64,000 nucleotides of DNA from Fennellomyces sp. T-0311 (Eukaryota > Mucoromycota > Mucoromycetes > Mucorales > Lichtheimiaceae). The notes under the pieces are model-generated. The model worked only from the letters and a program-made list of their open reading frames with translations. It was not told the DNA's origin and did not search any database. Of the stretch, positions 48,441 through 60,799 are shown in pieces. A program made the position numbers and the translations under genes. The stretch lies in contig JALLLT010000042.1 of NCBI GenBank assembly GCA_025266875.1, forward strand, positions 186,001-250,000, written 5' to 3'. Position 1 is the first letter of the stretch, and every line of letters begins with the position of its first letter.

Positions 48441-50441
48441 TTAAACCAGAGCATCCTTACGCTTCGTTACACGTAGCACAGTATCCTTTGGTATGACTAC
48501 AATGCCAGTATCTTTGACGTTATCGAGGTCTGGGTATACCGCCTTGCCTTCTTGGTTGATTACTGGCTCTATAATAGTCTTGGCCAGCAAGCGAATCAAA
48601 ATGTTATAGAGCTCTATCTCGGCCTAGGTAGAAAATGTCAGCACACATCATCTGGCAGCTCCAAATTACTCTCAACTAACCAAATGTGCTCCGGGACATG
48701 TGCGTCTATGAGGGAATAATCAGCTTCACACATTAAACAATGTAAATGGAATCTTACCGTCCCCATCCAAAAATAAAATGATCTCTATCATGAACATTTC
48801 CATGCGCAGAGGCAGCCATCGGCTTCAAACGATCCAGGAATCGATCGGGAATGAATTTCTCCGGTTGTTCATACACATTCGGGTTCATATGCATTGCCCG
48901 CATATTGCTCACGAGCGTCGTTCCTTTAGGAATATAATAGCCACGGCATACCACTATACGTACATGAAAGTGGTTCAACATATAATTCTTTCCCAGATTG
49001 ACTGCATATATCCACTTACAATCCTCTGATGCCTCGTGAAGTAATCCAAAGGCACTTGCTGGCCGGTACCGTATACATTCCTTTTGGACAGATATCAAAA
49101 GAGGCAACTCATTTCGCTCAGAGAACCTAGGCAGGCGCTTATGTAATGAAATAAATTCATCAATCTCCTTTCGCAGTGCCCGTTGGGTATCTTGGTAACG
49201 GCATAGAATAACAAGAACCCATGCCAATGTAATTCCTACAGTGTCTGTTGCCCCAGCAATTGTGTCGTCTAAAAAAGAACAGGTTAGTTTGTATACCCCA
49301 CTTTATGAATGGATTTTGCTCAACTGATTGTCACGGTAATCGCCCTTTCATCCATATGATCCAGCTGCTTCAAATCCTTTGCCAGACATTCAACATCACG
49401 TTCAAGCGCCTCCTTGACCAGTCCTTCGTAAAGCGGGAAAGTTTCTTCTTCAAGGAACCGTTTCATAGCTGGACTAGATTTGCGATCGAAAGCTGAAAAA
49501 AGTGGCAAGAAGGTTCCCAGATCCTTGGCGAAGTTAGCGTGCGCAATTGCCTCTTCGGTATTTGCAATGACGCAACGGAACAATGGATCGTAAATTGATG
49601 TAGCGCGCTTGCCAAAGCAAACATTGAGAATAACATTGGTTGCGGCAAACTGGAGCGGCTTTAGGATATCCACCTGACCTTCTTTGGACGAAGCATTGAT
49701 CAGGTGTTGCACCAAAATATCTGCCTCGGGTTCAAGAATGTGATTGAGTTCTGAGACCCCTTTTGCAGTAGCAAACCGCGTCACTATTGAAGCAACACTT
49801 TCTTAGTTTCCGTTACAGAGCTATAACATGAAATTTTATGTGCAAATACCTGCCGCACGTGTCTTATTCCATTCGTTCGATGGGTTTGCAAACGCAATAC
49901 CTTGATTTTTGGAATAATACTGGTGTGTATAGGTTTGGAAAGGCCGATGAGAAGTAGCATTGCTGTTGATATTGAATATGTCGTAAGCAAGGTACGGATC
50001 GCCTAGAAAGACCCATCGCTTGACTCCCATGTCAACACACATGATGGGGCCTACAGGTATGTTTACAAAATATTATTATCGGTATTCAAAAGCTATTGGC
50101 AACATACCTAGTTCTTTTTGCCATTTTGCGAGTTGACGCGTTGGTGAGTCGGTCAGACCAAGAAGATGGCCTATTGTTTTCCATTGTTAGATTTAAATAA
50201 AACTCGGTTAACGTGCAGATATCAAGTTACCAAAGTATGGAGTGCGCCCTTTGGGGACAGGGATACGCTCTGTAGCCTCCTTTTGCTTCCAACCGGTGTA
50301 AGATTGCCTTGAATGCACGAAGCAATACAACGCAAAACTTCCAGTGACAACAGCAGCGACACTGGCAACAATCTCCTTCTTTTCTTTGGGCAGAAGTTTT
50401 ATCAAGTCACTGATAATAGGATTGTTCACAATGTCGCTCAT
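48441..50441 (-). CDS. Cytochrome P450, copy B
   Basis: A paralogue of copy A with the same strand, exon layout and motifs. The ATG at 50441 opens MSDIVNNPIISDLIKLL and a membrane anchor (ASVAAVVTGSFALYCFV). Then come RIPVPKGRTPYFG, PSNEWNKTRAA, the I-helix IAGATDTVGITLAW, ExxR in KECIRYR, PKGTTLVSNMRAMHMNPN, PDRFLDRL, and FGWGRRTCPGAHL with the haem Cys joined across an intron at about 48710-48766. The C-terminus ends KRKDALV. Roughly half of the residues match copy A by eye. AGSDT versus GATDT in the I-helix and different F/G regions suggest changed substrate range (inference). Confidence 0.92.
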
Positions 50442-51324
50442 GGTTGGAAATTGGAAAAAGATGCAAGTAAAAGCAAGATTGTTGTTGCTCTATTTACCTT
50501 GGCCATTCGCAGATGTTTCCTGTTACGATATAGGGGATTCTCGGAAGACCCTGCACCTGGTACGTGTCACTGCATTTATTACCCCCATATTTTCCGGCAT
50601 AAGACCCTTTGACACTACTTTACATAGCAACCATACTGTTCAAAACTGAAATAATTCAGGAAATACAAAATCTATCAAGAGGCAAAATTCTATGTATAAA
50701 ATTTCTGTTGCATGCATTCTACATGCTTACTGTAATAAGTACGGTGCAGTTATTGTCTGAACATGATGGGCTGAAGAAGACCCGGTCCAATTTCTGAGCC
50801 CATCCATCCAAGCGAAACAGACACTGGATCTTTGTGTAACAACCCTGGATGAGGAACGATTTTCGGCGTGCTACGGACGTTCCACCGTGATCTCGAAAAC
50901 CGGTATTCTCTCATCCCATGTGTAATGCAACAACTCCACGTGAAGATACAATATATGGTAATAGCGTTATTACCACCGTTACCGCATAATTATCCGCTTA
51001 TACGCTGAACATGCGTGTGAACCCTCCGGTGATACTGTAGGTCTTCGGCAGGTAACTGATGCACATGCGCTACGAAGATTGCAAACCACCGTGCTTTGTA
51101 AGTAACGAGTTCTTTATGCCGAAGAACACTTCTACTATCAAATCGGTACGACACAATATGATAGCCATGATATTGGATGTTCAGAATATAAATATCAATA
51201 CTGGCCATCGACTGGGGAATCTGTCAATGTGAAAACATGGATCATTACTTCATGTAGCAAACAAAGAGTATATTTCTTATTGTTCCGCCTGCGTTGCTAA
51301 GAATTTTAACTGACTATGGCTAGG
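50442..51324. other. Upstream region of P450 copy B
   Basis: About 880 bases that should hold the promoter. Short ORFs only, none supported. Confidence 0.4.
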
Positions 51325-52850
51325 CTACCACGCGAATGTCGAGGTGTGACTCTTTTTCATGAGCTTTGAGGTTCGGATTTCTTGTCCTAAGCAGCTGTAG
51401 AAAATTTTGAATACGCGAATTCGCCTGATGTATGCGAGGTGTTGGTAGTATATTGGGAGGAATGATTTTTGAACTTCCAAGGAATAAAAACGCGATAGAT
51501 TTCTAGTATCATTGTCGCTGACTTCGATATGAGGGTTGTAGCCATAAAAACTAATTCCTCTTATAAGTGCATTTTTATCGGAAAAGAAATTTGTAAGTAT
51601 TTGTGTAGAAGCACCCCCTCCACTCCATGGTATGATGTAGTTAAGATGAAGCATACTTCCTCCTGGTGGGAAGATTAATAATGATCTCCAACCAGTAACT
51701 CGAAACGTCCGTAATCCAAATATCAACTTTGTATGGCACCTGCGGTGGACTTCCGATAGGCGAACTGTATTATCATGTGATGTAATAGGAAACGGCAACG
51801 AGGTAAAACATAAGATTTTCAAAATCTCAGTGGTGCTCCCATAAATCAAGCATGTCATTCCCAAAAGAGCATACGTCGATGGAAAGCTTTTGAACTGACA
51901 GCGAAAATGGTACAAATGTAAATAGAAAACTTGGTCAGTTCGTATTCTTCTCCGGAGCGAAAGTTCATAGTCGCGAAGGAAGCAGCTGCAATGTCTAATG
52001 TGTGGATCCAATCCAATCAGCTTGCGAAGTTAGAACGAGTTCCTACAAAAGCGGGCATAGCGAGAGAACTTCTTGAAGAAATTAGGTAACAAGTATACTT
52101 ACCTTATGTACCCGGTTGTAAATACTGAGATACGTAATCGTTAGTCTTCTCTCTCTCGAAAATCTTGTGGTGGGGTGGGTCACGAGATTGCAAGCAAAGC
52201 TGAGTTTTCTCAATTGAAGACAACTTCCCAAAGGTGGGAAAAGATCGCCGTATCGGTTTGGTGATACAGTTGGACGAATATCCAACGCTTCATTGTAGCG
52301 ATTCTCTTCTCAGTTTTGTGGACCAGTACTGCCGCCGATCCAGTAAGGATTGCAACTGGTCATGGGAAAAAGATAAATTAATAAGCATCTCGCGATAATT
52401 CATATTTGGCACAACTATTTACTGTGGTATAGCTCGTGGTGATGCTCCAAGTTACCGTCATATTTAAGCTGACGTTGAATTCGACGAATAGCAGGAGGTT
52501 GCCATGCATTGCGACAGCCTTGCAGCAGCCATTAGCCATCAGCTCTCCATTCATTGCACTTGGAGTACATAATGGATAAAGTGAGAAGAATTGTTCCTAT
52601 TTTTGTGGTCAATCTGATCCCAATACCAACAAATTCCACGTAGAGCTAACGTATGTACACGTTGCAAAGCCGTAAAACCACAAATGTCCGAAAGTCTTAC
52701 ACATACTTTCTGCGGGAAAGATTCCAAACAAAGTTCTAATCGGGTATCCACTGATCCTGTGGTTCCAATGCTTCTGATATTCCAGTACAATACACAGACG
52801 ACCCTGCAATAGATGACACAACACTATTTTCAGCAAAGCTGTCAGATGCT
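51325..52850 (-). pseudogene. Relic of a full-length F-box/LRR gene
   Basis: Decayed copy related to gene 2, with pieces in the right order. F-box: LFGIFPAESMCKTFGHLWFY then GFATCTYVSSTWN. Middle: CLQLRKLSFACNLV and RRLTITYLSIYNR (intact: PKLSITYLSRNR). LRRs: TTEILKILCFTSLPFP, SEVHRRCHTKLIFG, FFSDKNALIRGISFYGYNPH then NLSRFYSLEVQKSF. The F-box frame shifts near 52700 and the parts lie in different frames, so no single protein can be made. A 228-codon open frame (51325-52011) survives at the C-terminal end. Confidence 0.6.
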
Positions 52851-54532
52851 TGACTCATGGAAAACTGTTCGGTTGCCACCAGTCATCTTTGAAGCATCCT
52901 CAAGGCCCACTTGTTGTTTGTATCTTTAGCACCTACATACCCCATTCTTTAGGCTAGGTGAATTAATCAGGACACCTCATTTTATTTTTACATGGTCGCG
53001 GTTTCACAGCGGTCTTCAACAAACTGCATAGAAAGGCAACACATATTTTGATCTTGCGGTGCCCCGAAGAAGAGCACTGTCAATCAAATAACTCTCTAAC
53101 AGCACACATATAAATCAATCGAACACACTGGCAATTGAGAAAGGTGTAGAGACAGTATGTAATATAAAAAACTAGAGGATAACACAGCACAGACCACATC
53201 ATAAATAATAGCAGCATAGTAATTGCTTACCTATTGCCAGTGATATGTAGTTTGGTCACTATCGGTAAAAAGAAAACCGCTGATCCTCAGATAAAATTCT
53301 CTTCCCTTTGTATGAAACTATATCATTGACTGACAGTGGTCTTCTTCGTGATGACAACAAAACCACTACTGGAGCAGAACGTCGACTTCGTGACAAAACT
53401 ATTAGCGGATGTGGCAGCCAATACCTTTTCACAATTGGACCAATACACTATGTCTCTTGATGCATTTGTGCCTCGAAAACTTGGTGGACCTTTTTGCATG
53501 TATCCTCATCTGATAATTGGAAAAGCAGGCGTTAAACACGGAAGTAAACGGAATTCCATGAGTGTCATTATAACATGTAACGCTACTGGGAATTATTACC
53601 GAAGTAACAGTCGTGTAGTAGTAGCCACGTACGGAAGCATTTGCTTTCTATCCAGGCGACAGTTTTATTTATAAGAACTAAAGAACACTTTACTCATACA
53701 CTTTCTTTACCCGTTTATTACATATATAGAATTCATTTTTCATGCACCTCCTCAATGTGATTGGTTTTATACACCGTGCTCTCCGTAGCCTTAGGAGAAT
53801 TTGAAGTTTTAGCTATACACGTACGTAGTCGTCTTATTTTGTAGGACATTGTGATGTTCAAGAAAAATGACATGTAACTAAATTCCGGAATATACTTTAT
53901 TGGTCTTTTCACAGGTGAAGCCGACTTACTTTACTTACATTGTTTTCCATATCTGTATTTGATAAATTTTGTTCATCTAACAAGTAAATATTGAAAACGT
54001 ATCTCATAGGTCAAATTGTGCACCTATACGTTATCTGAATAGAGGGAACGGATCCAATTTTGTTTCTTAAACAACCCATTGTTCATTATCAGACTTCCAG
54101 AGGGAGTATGATGACAGTTTTCAAAAAAAAAATTCGAATTTAGATGGTACCACATATACTCGTATATGTAAAAGTTGGTATCTTTTGATCCGAGATACGA
54201 TAGGTAGCGAGGTAGTCCCAGCCGTCCTCATTCTTTAACGTTTTCATGTTTACGACAAATGCACTTAAATTGTGAGTATGTTGAAACCCTGTTTCATCTT
54301 TATTTTGTCCGTGAAGAACGAGTTTCGTGTATTGGATGTGCTTAATATATAACTTTTGAGACGTTAACCATACACACAATTCTCTTCCAGTATATTCCAG
54401 CCTTTCCCAACATTACAGAATTCAAAGTCAACTACGACAATGATGCTAGCTTCAGAAGGCTAACAATTCCTATATGATTTATCAAGATTCAGATGCTCAA
54501 CCTTACAATATTACAGCTGAGTATTAGAGATA
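52851..54532. other. Gene-poor region
   Basis: About 1.7 kb. A plus-strand ATG frame at 53351-53674 (about 107 codons, beginning MTTKPLLEQNVDFVTKLL) is protein-like at its start but unassigned and unsupported by splice sites. Otherwise AT-rich DNA. Confidence 0.35.
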
Positions 54533-55751
54533 CTGGATGGTATTCAAAATTCGTTATTCGCCCTGAATAAAATAAAATAAACGGTGCCTCGGTGCCACGT
54601 TTCCTAATTGGAACGAAAATAAACCTTACTACCCCCTCTATAAACTCTAAAATCAAGTCCTATAAACATTGTTTCTCCGCCCACAACATAGTGTTTATTC
54701 ATCATAACCAAAAAGATTTATGGGGTGGGGGGGGAGGGTACTCCATTTCCACCTGTTATATAAACATAAAAAAATATGTGAAATACAGAGAAAAAAAAAA
54801 CTAAAAACTAACAACGAAGTACCACCTCACAGAGAAGCGAGAAAGATGAGTCCAAAGACAAAATGTCATCACCTAGGCGATCTACCTTGTGGTTGAGTTT
54901 CTGAACTAACGATATAAGAAGCGTCAAGTTCTATAAATGCACGTAAGTTTCTTCACTTTTTTTTTTCCTTCAAGTACTTACACCCAATCCCAAAGGGTTG
55001 CTTTCCGCCTGTGGTTGCATTTGCGGTGTCGCAAGCCACTTGGCAAGCATGGTTAATGGAACAAGGGCAGCATGAAAGTTTTAGTAGTAAAAATGGATGA
55101 ATGGTACTTGAATATTTACGCTGTTCAAATGTATGGCTTATATACCTTTTGCTTCCGTGGATACACTGACAAGGACAGTAGCTTAAGTATTTCAGCATAT
55201 CGTAATTAAAGTGAAAAACGATAGATTAGTAATTGAAGTGAGAAGTACTGGACTGGTATCGAGTGAGCGCGCAAGTGTGTGTATTCTTCTTTTAGATGTC
55301 TTGGCCGAATCGACTTCTTTTTCCTTTTTTATCATTTGACCGTGTTCAACAAAGTTTGCTTTTCTTTTTACTGTATCATTGACCTTTTCAGATAGAAAAA
55401 GCGAATGGGGTATGCGATCGGTTCAATCAGGATTCCAACAATTGAAGCTCTCATTGCCAGCCAACGATACCGCACGTTCTCTGATCTTGCGTGTAATCTT
55501 CAGATTGCATAATTTTCGTGTCGCTGAGATGAAGATCAGCTAGATATGGAAAGTATATCTTGAGCCACGGGTGAATGGGCAATGGCAGAGTAAAGGGGAG
55601 GAATTGGCAATGGTAGGGGTGAATAACCCATAGTAATAAAATAAAATAAACGTTTTGAACACCATTTTGTATAAACTGGTTATGCAATCGTAGCACATCC
55701 TTGTGTTACATCGTTTATTTTATTCTGAATAGAATTTTGAATACCATCCAC
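54533..55751. mobile_element. Non-autonomous TA-flanked inverted-repeat element, 1.2 kb
   Basis: The left end reads CTGGATGGTATTCAAAATTC and the right end is the complement of GTGGATGGTATTCAAAATTC, 19 of 20 bases matching. Both ends abut TA (54531-54532, 55752-55753), as in Tc1/mariner-type insertion. The repeat continues inward with gaps as TGAATAAAATAAA(ATAA)ACGG versus AGAATAAAATAAACGATG. A second AATAAAATAAAATAAACG lies at about 55632-55650. No transposase frame was seen inside, so it is probably a deletion derivative or large MITE. Confidence 0.6.
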
Positions 55752-58587
55752 TATCAAAGGTGATAAATTTCCCGTGAGAAAAGCTACACAATAACTATAT
55801 GAACTTACGTAAGTTCTAATAACTTACAAATAAATATATAACTTTTAACCTACGTAACTTTCCCAAATCTGGGAATTGGAGGCAGTGGCCGTTCTACTTT
55901 TCTTCCTAGAAGACGTTTTCGTTGGCTTGCTAAAAAAAGAGTGATATCTGGTGCCTTTGTCTTTTGATCCAGGCTCTAATATGTACCTAATTCTGCGATG
56001 GTGGAAACAGACGCTACCAATGATCATGTGTATACGTATTAACACAAAAAAAACGCATTGATAAGTATCCCCCGGTAAATCTCTCCGCACATGCATATGA
56101 TTGTTGATACAGCCTCATAGCATGTAATCAGAACAGTAAGACATGATAATTCAGTAATCAGTGAATATTTTGAGAGAGCCATAATTTACTGCAAATACTT
56201 GGCTATACATATACAGTACGTAGAATCTGAGACACCAACAGCAATATCCAAGCTCTACTCGACATGAACATCAGATATAACAAAATCTGGAACCTATCCC
56301 GAAGGCCTTTGATGCTGCAAGAAGAGTCAATTACAAGGGATCGTAAAAAGTGCAATAAACAAAAAAAAACTACTACGTTGACATGCTGTAAGCAGCTGGA
56401 TTTTTCGTCACTATCATTTGATGTTGGATAGCCTTTCTCGTTATGACAAAACTTTATCTTCATTCCGGTGGTGTAAAAGTAGGCTGTTGTGTGAGAAAAA
56501 AGTAGCTACTATCTTACGCCAGCACTTCAAGTTTCAAGTGATATTATTCAAACAAGGTTTGCTCTAATTAACGGATGAAGCTTTGCGTTATTACATAACG
56601 CTAGCGAAAAAAAGATCCAGCCTCAGACTTCAATTAATCTCCACCAATGACCATAATCAACTAGCATTGTTAGGTTCTGAGTTGTCTGCCCTAAAAAAAA
56701 GTAATGCACGGACATGTTGATCCTTTGCAAATATCTAGGATTTACAACATTCCGAGAACCCAATCCATGCCGTTCTACCGACACTTGCAGCACACTTTAC
56801 TATACCAGTCGAAGTAGCCCTGAACAACATTACCCTTCATACAAATATGGTACTACGATTAACAGGCAGGTACCTTTGAATTGTATGCGATCTGTGAACA
56901 AGTGTGATCAATAGGGCCATAGGTATTACCTACCAGTACAAGGCGCGTGAAAATTTGTCGATGGTACACCCTTAAAAAAACCGGTTAATCTCGGTTCTTG
57001 TCATTTCCGTTCGCATGTTTTTGAATGTTGAAAGGAAAAAAAGAACTCGCAACTAGGTAACAGTTACTATGGCAACGTTATTGCTCATTTCTAGAGCTAG
57101 CGCTTGGGCGCACCAACAAACAAGTCTGTGTCCTTGTGTGACCGTGTGCCAAGGTGTAAACTTATCTTGAATCACGATCAAGTATTCTATCTTCCCTAGT
57201 TGTAAGCTCAAGTACGTCTGGGTAACACCAGAAATTTGTATAGCTCTTTGTAGCGATGGAGTTTTCATAATCGTCACTGAATTGACATGGTTGCAACGAA
57301 AGTTAAAAAAGAAGTGAGCTGGGCACACAGAAAGATGCCTACCATGATTGAAGTTTTTTGGCACGCCGCCTGCCCAATAAAGTAGACTCCGCAATTGCAT
57401 AATGGATCTGAATCACTCCCAATAACAGGGCGACCCTAGAGTCTCGTGAGATGCTCATTGTGAACAAGCCAATTGTAATGAGCAAGATCGTTATGCCTCA
57501 GAAATAACCATAATATAGCGGTACTTTGCCAGTAAATGAAGCGATCTAAGAATAGAGTTTACGGCAAGTTTTTTGTCCTAATTATTCAGCCGACAGCACG
57601 TTCACAATAATAACTGGCTTCTAGACGAAAGGGTGGCTTTGCGTCAGTGAACGTTCTCCACTGCACCGTTCTATAGTTACTTTAGTAAACCCTTTTGTCG
57701 TTTATCTGCATTTTTAATTAATAGAAAGAATGGCCCATGCTGGAACGTAAAAGGCCTTCTGGTTGCTGCTATTATAGTTTGAACACCAACTAACGGTCGC
57801 CATATATTTCTGTACTTGAGTTACCTAACCCGTGAAACGTCTAGAAAACCGATTAGCATCACCATAACTTGAAAAAGTCTCCTACTTTCGCTCCAGAATG
57901 ACGGCTGTGCCCGGACCATCTTGTCCCACACACAATATAAAGTGAAATCAGGCCACCACTCCGATAGTGCATGGTTACAGATACGAAATTCTGTTAGTAC
58001 CGATTCCTGGTTATTCTAAGAATGAATCTTAATGACCAAGTCTCACAGACACATCGTCTTGTTGTCACTCTAACACCAACCGACCGTTCAGAGATTTTGT
58101 GCTACCGACATGATGGTTTGAGCTGTTACTTTTTTTTGCTAACGTATCCAATGACTTGGCTGCCCCACAATTTTAGTCATCTTGATTTACCGCCTCTGCT
58201 TATATCTAAAATACTGATTACTTGCCAACTAGTGAAAGCAGTATCCTATATATCACTCGTTTTGTTCTCGGCTGCTGGTGGGACAATCTAAGCTTTGGAA
58301 TTAGTCACCAATGAGTGACAGTCGCGGTAGGACAGTAGATATTTGTGTTTCCCGCCCAATATCTTCTCTTCCTTCTTAACTTCTTTTTCGTCCTTCTTTT
58401 TCTTTCCTGCTGTCATTTTTATTTTCATCGGTTTTCATATATATACATTTGCCGCTTTTCTCTTGCATTTTTTATACCTTCAAAGCATTGTCATACTTAC
58501 ATCAAAGATTGTCAATAGGTTAGTTGACCATCGAGATGTAACCAGAACGTCATAAATATATACCAATACAGAGAAAATTTTCCTAGA
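55752..58587. other. Gene-poor region upstream of HET-like gene 2
   Basis: About 2.8 kb. A minus-strand ATG ORF of 115 codons (57053-57400) and shorter frames have no recognised family. A T/C-rich stretch at about 58360-58480 may belong to the HET-like gene 2 promoter. Confidence 0.35.
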
Positions 58588-60300
58588 ATGTACATCGTAT
58601 ACGATAGTAACCAACGAGAAATATATCAGATGGATGGCTGGACACATCCTCCCGGTATCAACAGCAAACTTGATGACCCAAAAGAAGGTAAAGCAAAACT
58701 TTTTGAGCCCTAGTTGCTTCTTAGTTTCGGAATTAACTAAAAATGATGGTTCCTAGTACCGGAGTTCAAGCCAACCTGGCTTGTTCGTGTATCCGACATG
58801 CAAGTCGTGCCCGGCGCATCCGTCAACGAGCATTACTGGGCTTTATCCTACGCGTGGAGTCAATCCGGGCAAATAACCAAAAAGGGAGAAGATTTTGAGC
58901 GAGTTGACGAAGGGAAACACGAGATCATCACGTACAAAACACAAAAAAATATCGAGCAAGAAGACTGGCAGGGAAAACGGAGAAACGCGTATGAAACTGA
59001 TTTGGAATCGAAAACCACCCGCAATGTCAAATTCGAGGGCCTTATCCAGAAAATATGCCAAGATTTTGGCATTCGATATATTTTCTATGACCAAATGTGT
59101 GTCGTCCAAGACAATCACCAAGACAAGATGCGCGAAATTGAACAGATGCATCTATTTTACGAAAACGCTCACTGTACTCTGGTGCTGGTACCCGAATTGG
59201 AGCACAAAGACACAGTGTTCCACAGAAACTCTCCGGCCAACATCGACGCAATAGCAGATAGCGAATGGGGAACTCGTGCATGGACACTTCTAGAAGCGTA
59301 TAGCTCAAAAAACATACTATTTGTCGGTCGCAATGTACACTTCTGGTCAAATGCCATACGCAGAGTATTTACGCAATCAAAAGCTGATGTTTTCATCCGA
59401 GATGTCTGCAGCAATGTGAACAAGTGGGGTGTTAGCAGATCCGTATGGTACGCACGTACACGCACGAGTAGCAGAGCCCACGACCGTATTTTTGCCCTTG
59501 CCAACATGTTCCCGGATGTCAAGCACGGTATTAACTTTACCTACGATCAACCTCTGCTCGACTTGATGGTCCGATTCTTTGGTCTCCTGGTGCATAAAGA
59601 TCTTACAATGTTACTCTTTGGCGCTCCTATCGATCCCACTATTAGCGATGAAAAAGCGACAGACCGACCCCAAGATGCCAACTATTTACCATCGTGGACC
59701 GGTATCAACGGCGTACACATGCAAGAAGATCCTGTATTTGGCAATACATTGAAGCCAGATATCTCAGATTACAAGATTACCGGGAAGTATCTATACCTTA
59801 GCAGCGCTGCCATCCCAGTCAAGATAGTAAAACCAAGTTCAATCCAAAAAGCTGCCGACACGGAAGACAGCTACGGTGACTACACTAAAGATGGACAGCC
59901 TCTCAACTTCTTACGGGAGGATGAAAATGGACCGCCGCATATATCCGGAGCCAGCTTCTTAACATTTGTTTCTACGACAAACGAGGGCCACAGCACGCAC
60001 ACCGAGGAATACGGCTTAAAGGCAACACATTTTCTTCCAGTAAGACAAGAGGAGGAAGAGCAGTGGACCAATACGCTCAAGGCACCAACACATATCGGTG
60101 CTTTTCTGTCACTCACCGAAGAATGCACAGAATGTCACCTCCTTTCTGGAATACCCTTCGACCTTTTGTATGATGTTATTGCCATGCCAGTGGTCAAAAA
60201 AGATAAGGAGAACTACAAATTGATTGGCTCATGCTTCCTCGACCGCAGTACCAGCTTTGATTCCGCGACACATACCAGACACGATTTTGTCATTGAATAA
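58588..60300 (+). CDS. HET-domain-like protein 2
   Basis: Two exons (58588-58687, 58757-60300) give 547 residues. The ATG at 58588 starts MYIVYDSNQREIYQMDGW, and the intron joins DPKE to VPEFKPTWLVRVSDM. HET-like motifs in order: NEHYWALSYAWSQSGQ, ERVDEGKHEIITYK, DFGIRYIFYDQMCVVQDN, EIEQMHLFYENAHCTLVLV, WGTRAWTLLEAYSSKNILFV. The C-terminal part has AFLSLTEECTECHLLSGIPF and a final FLDRS region, parallel to gene 1. An acidic, His-rich segment lies between. No membrane segment or extra effector domain is seen. Relics at 20.9 and 30.45 kb are closer to this copy than to gene 1. Confidence 0.72.
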
Positions 60301-60799
60301 AAAGTTTTTCATTTTTGGCCGAACTGTTGGTAATACGGCGTTCAATAGCACATATTATTTACAGTAACGGAAGTTTTTTATTCTGAAAGTCGCTAGTGGG
60401 CGTGGTTGCTAGATGTGTCTGGATAGCACTAGACCCGTCTGCCAAAGCCTCAGGTAGTGCAAAAATACGGTACTACGGAAAACGGGGTTATTTGATTCTA
60501 TCAGCGCGATGTTCTTAAACATAAAAACGGCAATCGTCTGATATGCTAGAGTATTATAAACACTAATTATCGGCATATATTATGGATAATGTGGCTAAAA
60601 AAGAAGGACGTAGGACAATCCGAGGTAGCATTCAGCTGACGGGAGCTCATGTGTAATACAGGCGCATTTGTACAAGAATAGAAGAGCTATATACTGCTTG
60701 TTTACACCAAAATTGATGCAGTAAAAGAGAACGTGTTTCGAATTATGAATAAAATGTAATGGAATAATGTTACAGATGTAATAATATAGGGTACAGTTG
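60301..60799. other. Intergenic stretch between convergent genes
   Basis: About 500 bases between the stops of HET-like gene 2 and the large acidic protein. No ORF supported. Confidence 0.4.

Noticed and set aside
53351..53674. Plus-strand frame of about 107 codons
   Set aside because: The first 30 residues look plausible but the rest does not, and no homologue or splice support is apparent.
57053..57400. 115-codon minus-strand ORF with ATG
   Set aside because: Composition is irregular and no motif is present; likely chance.
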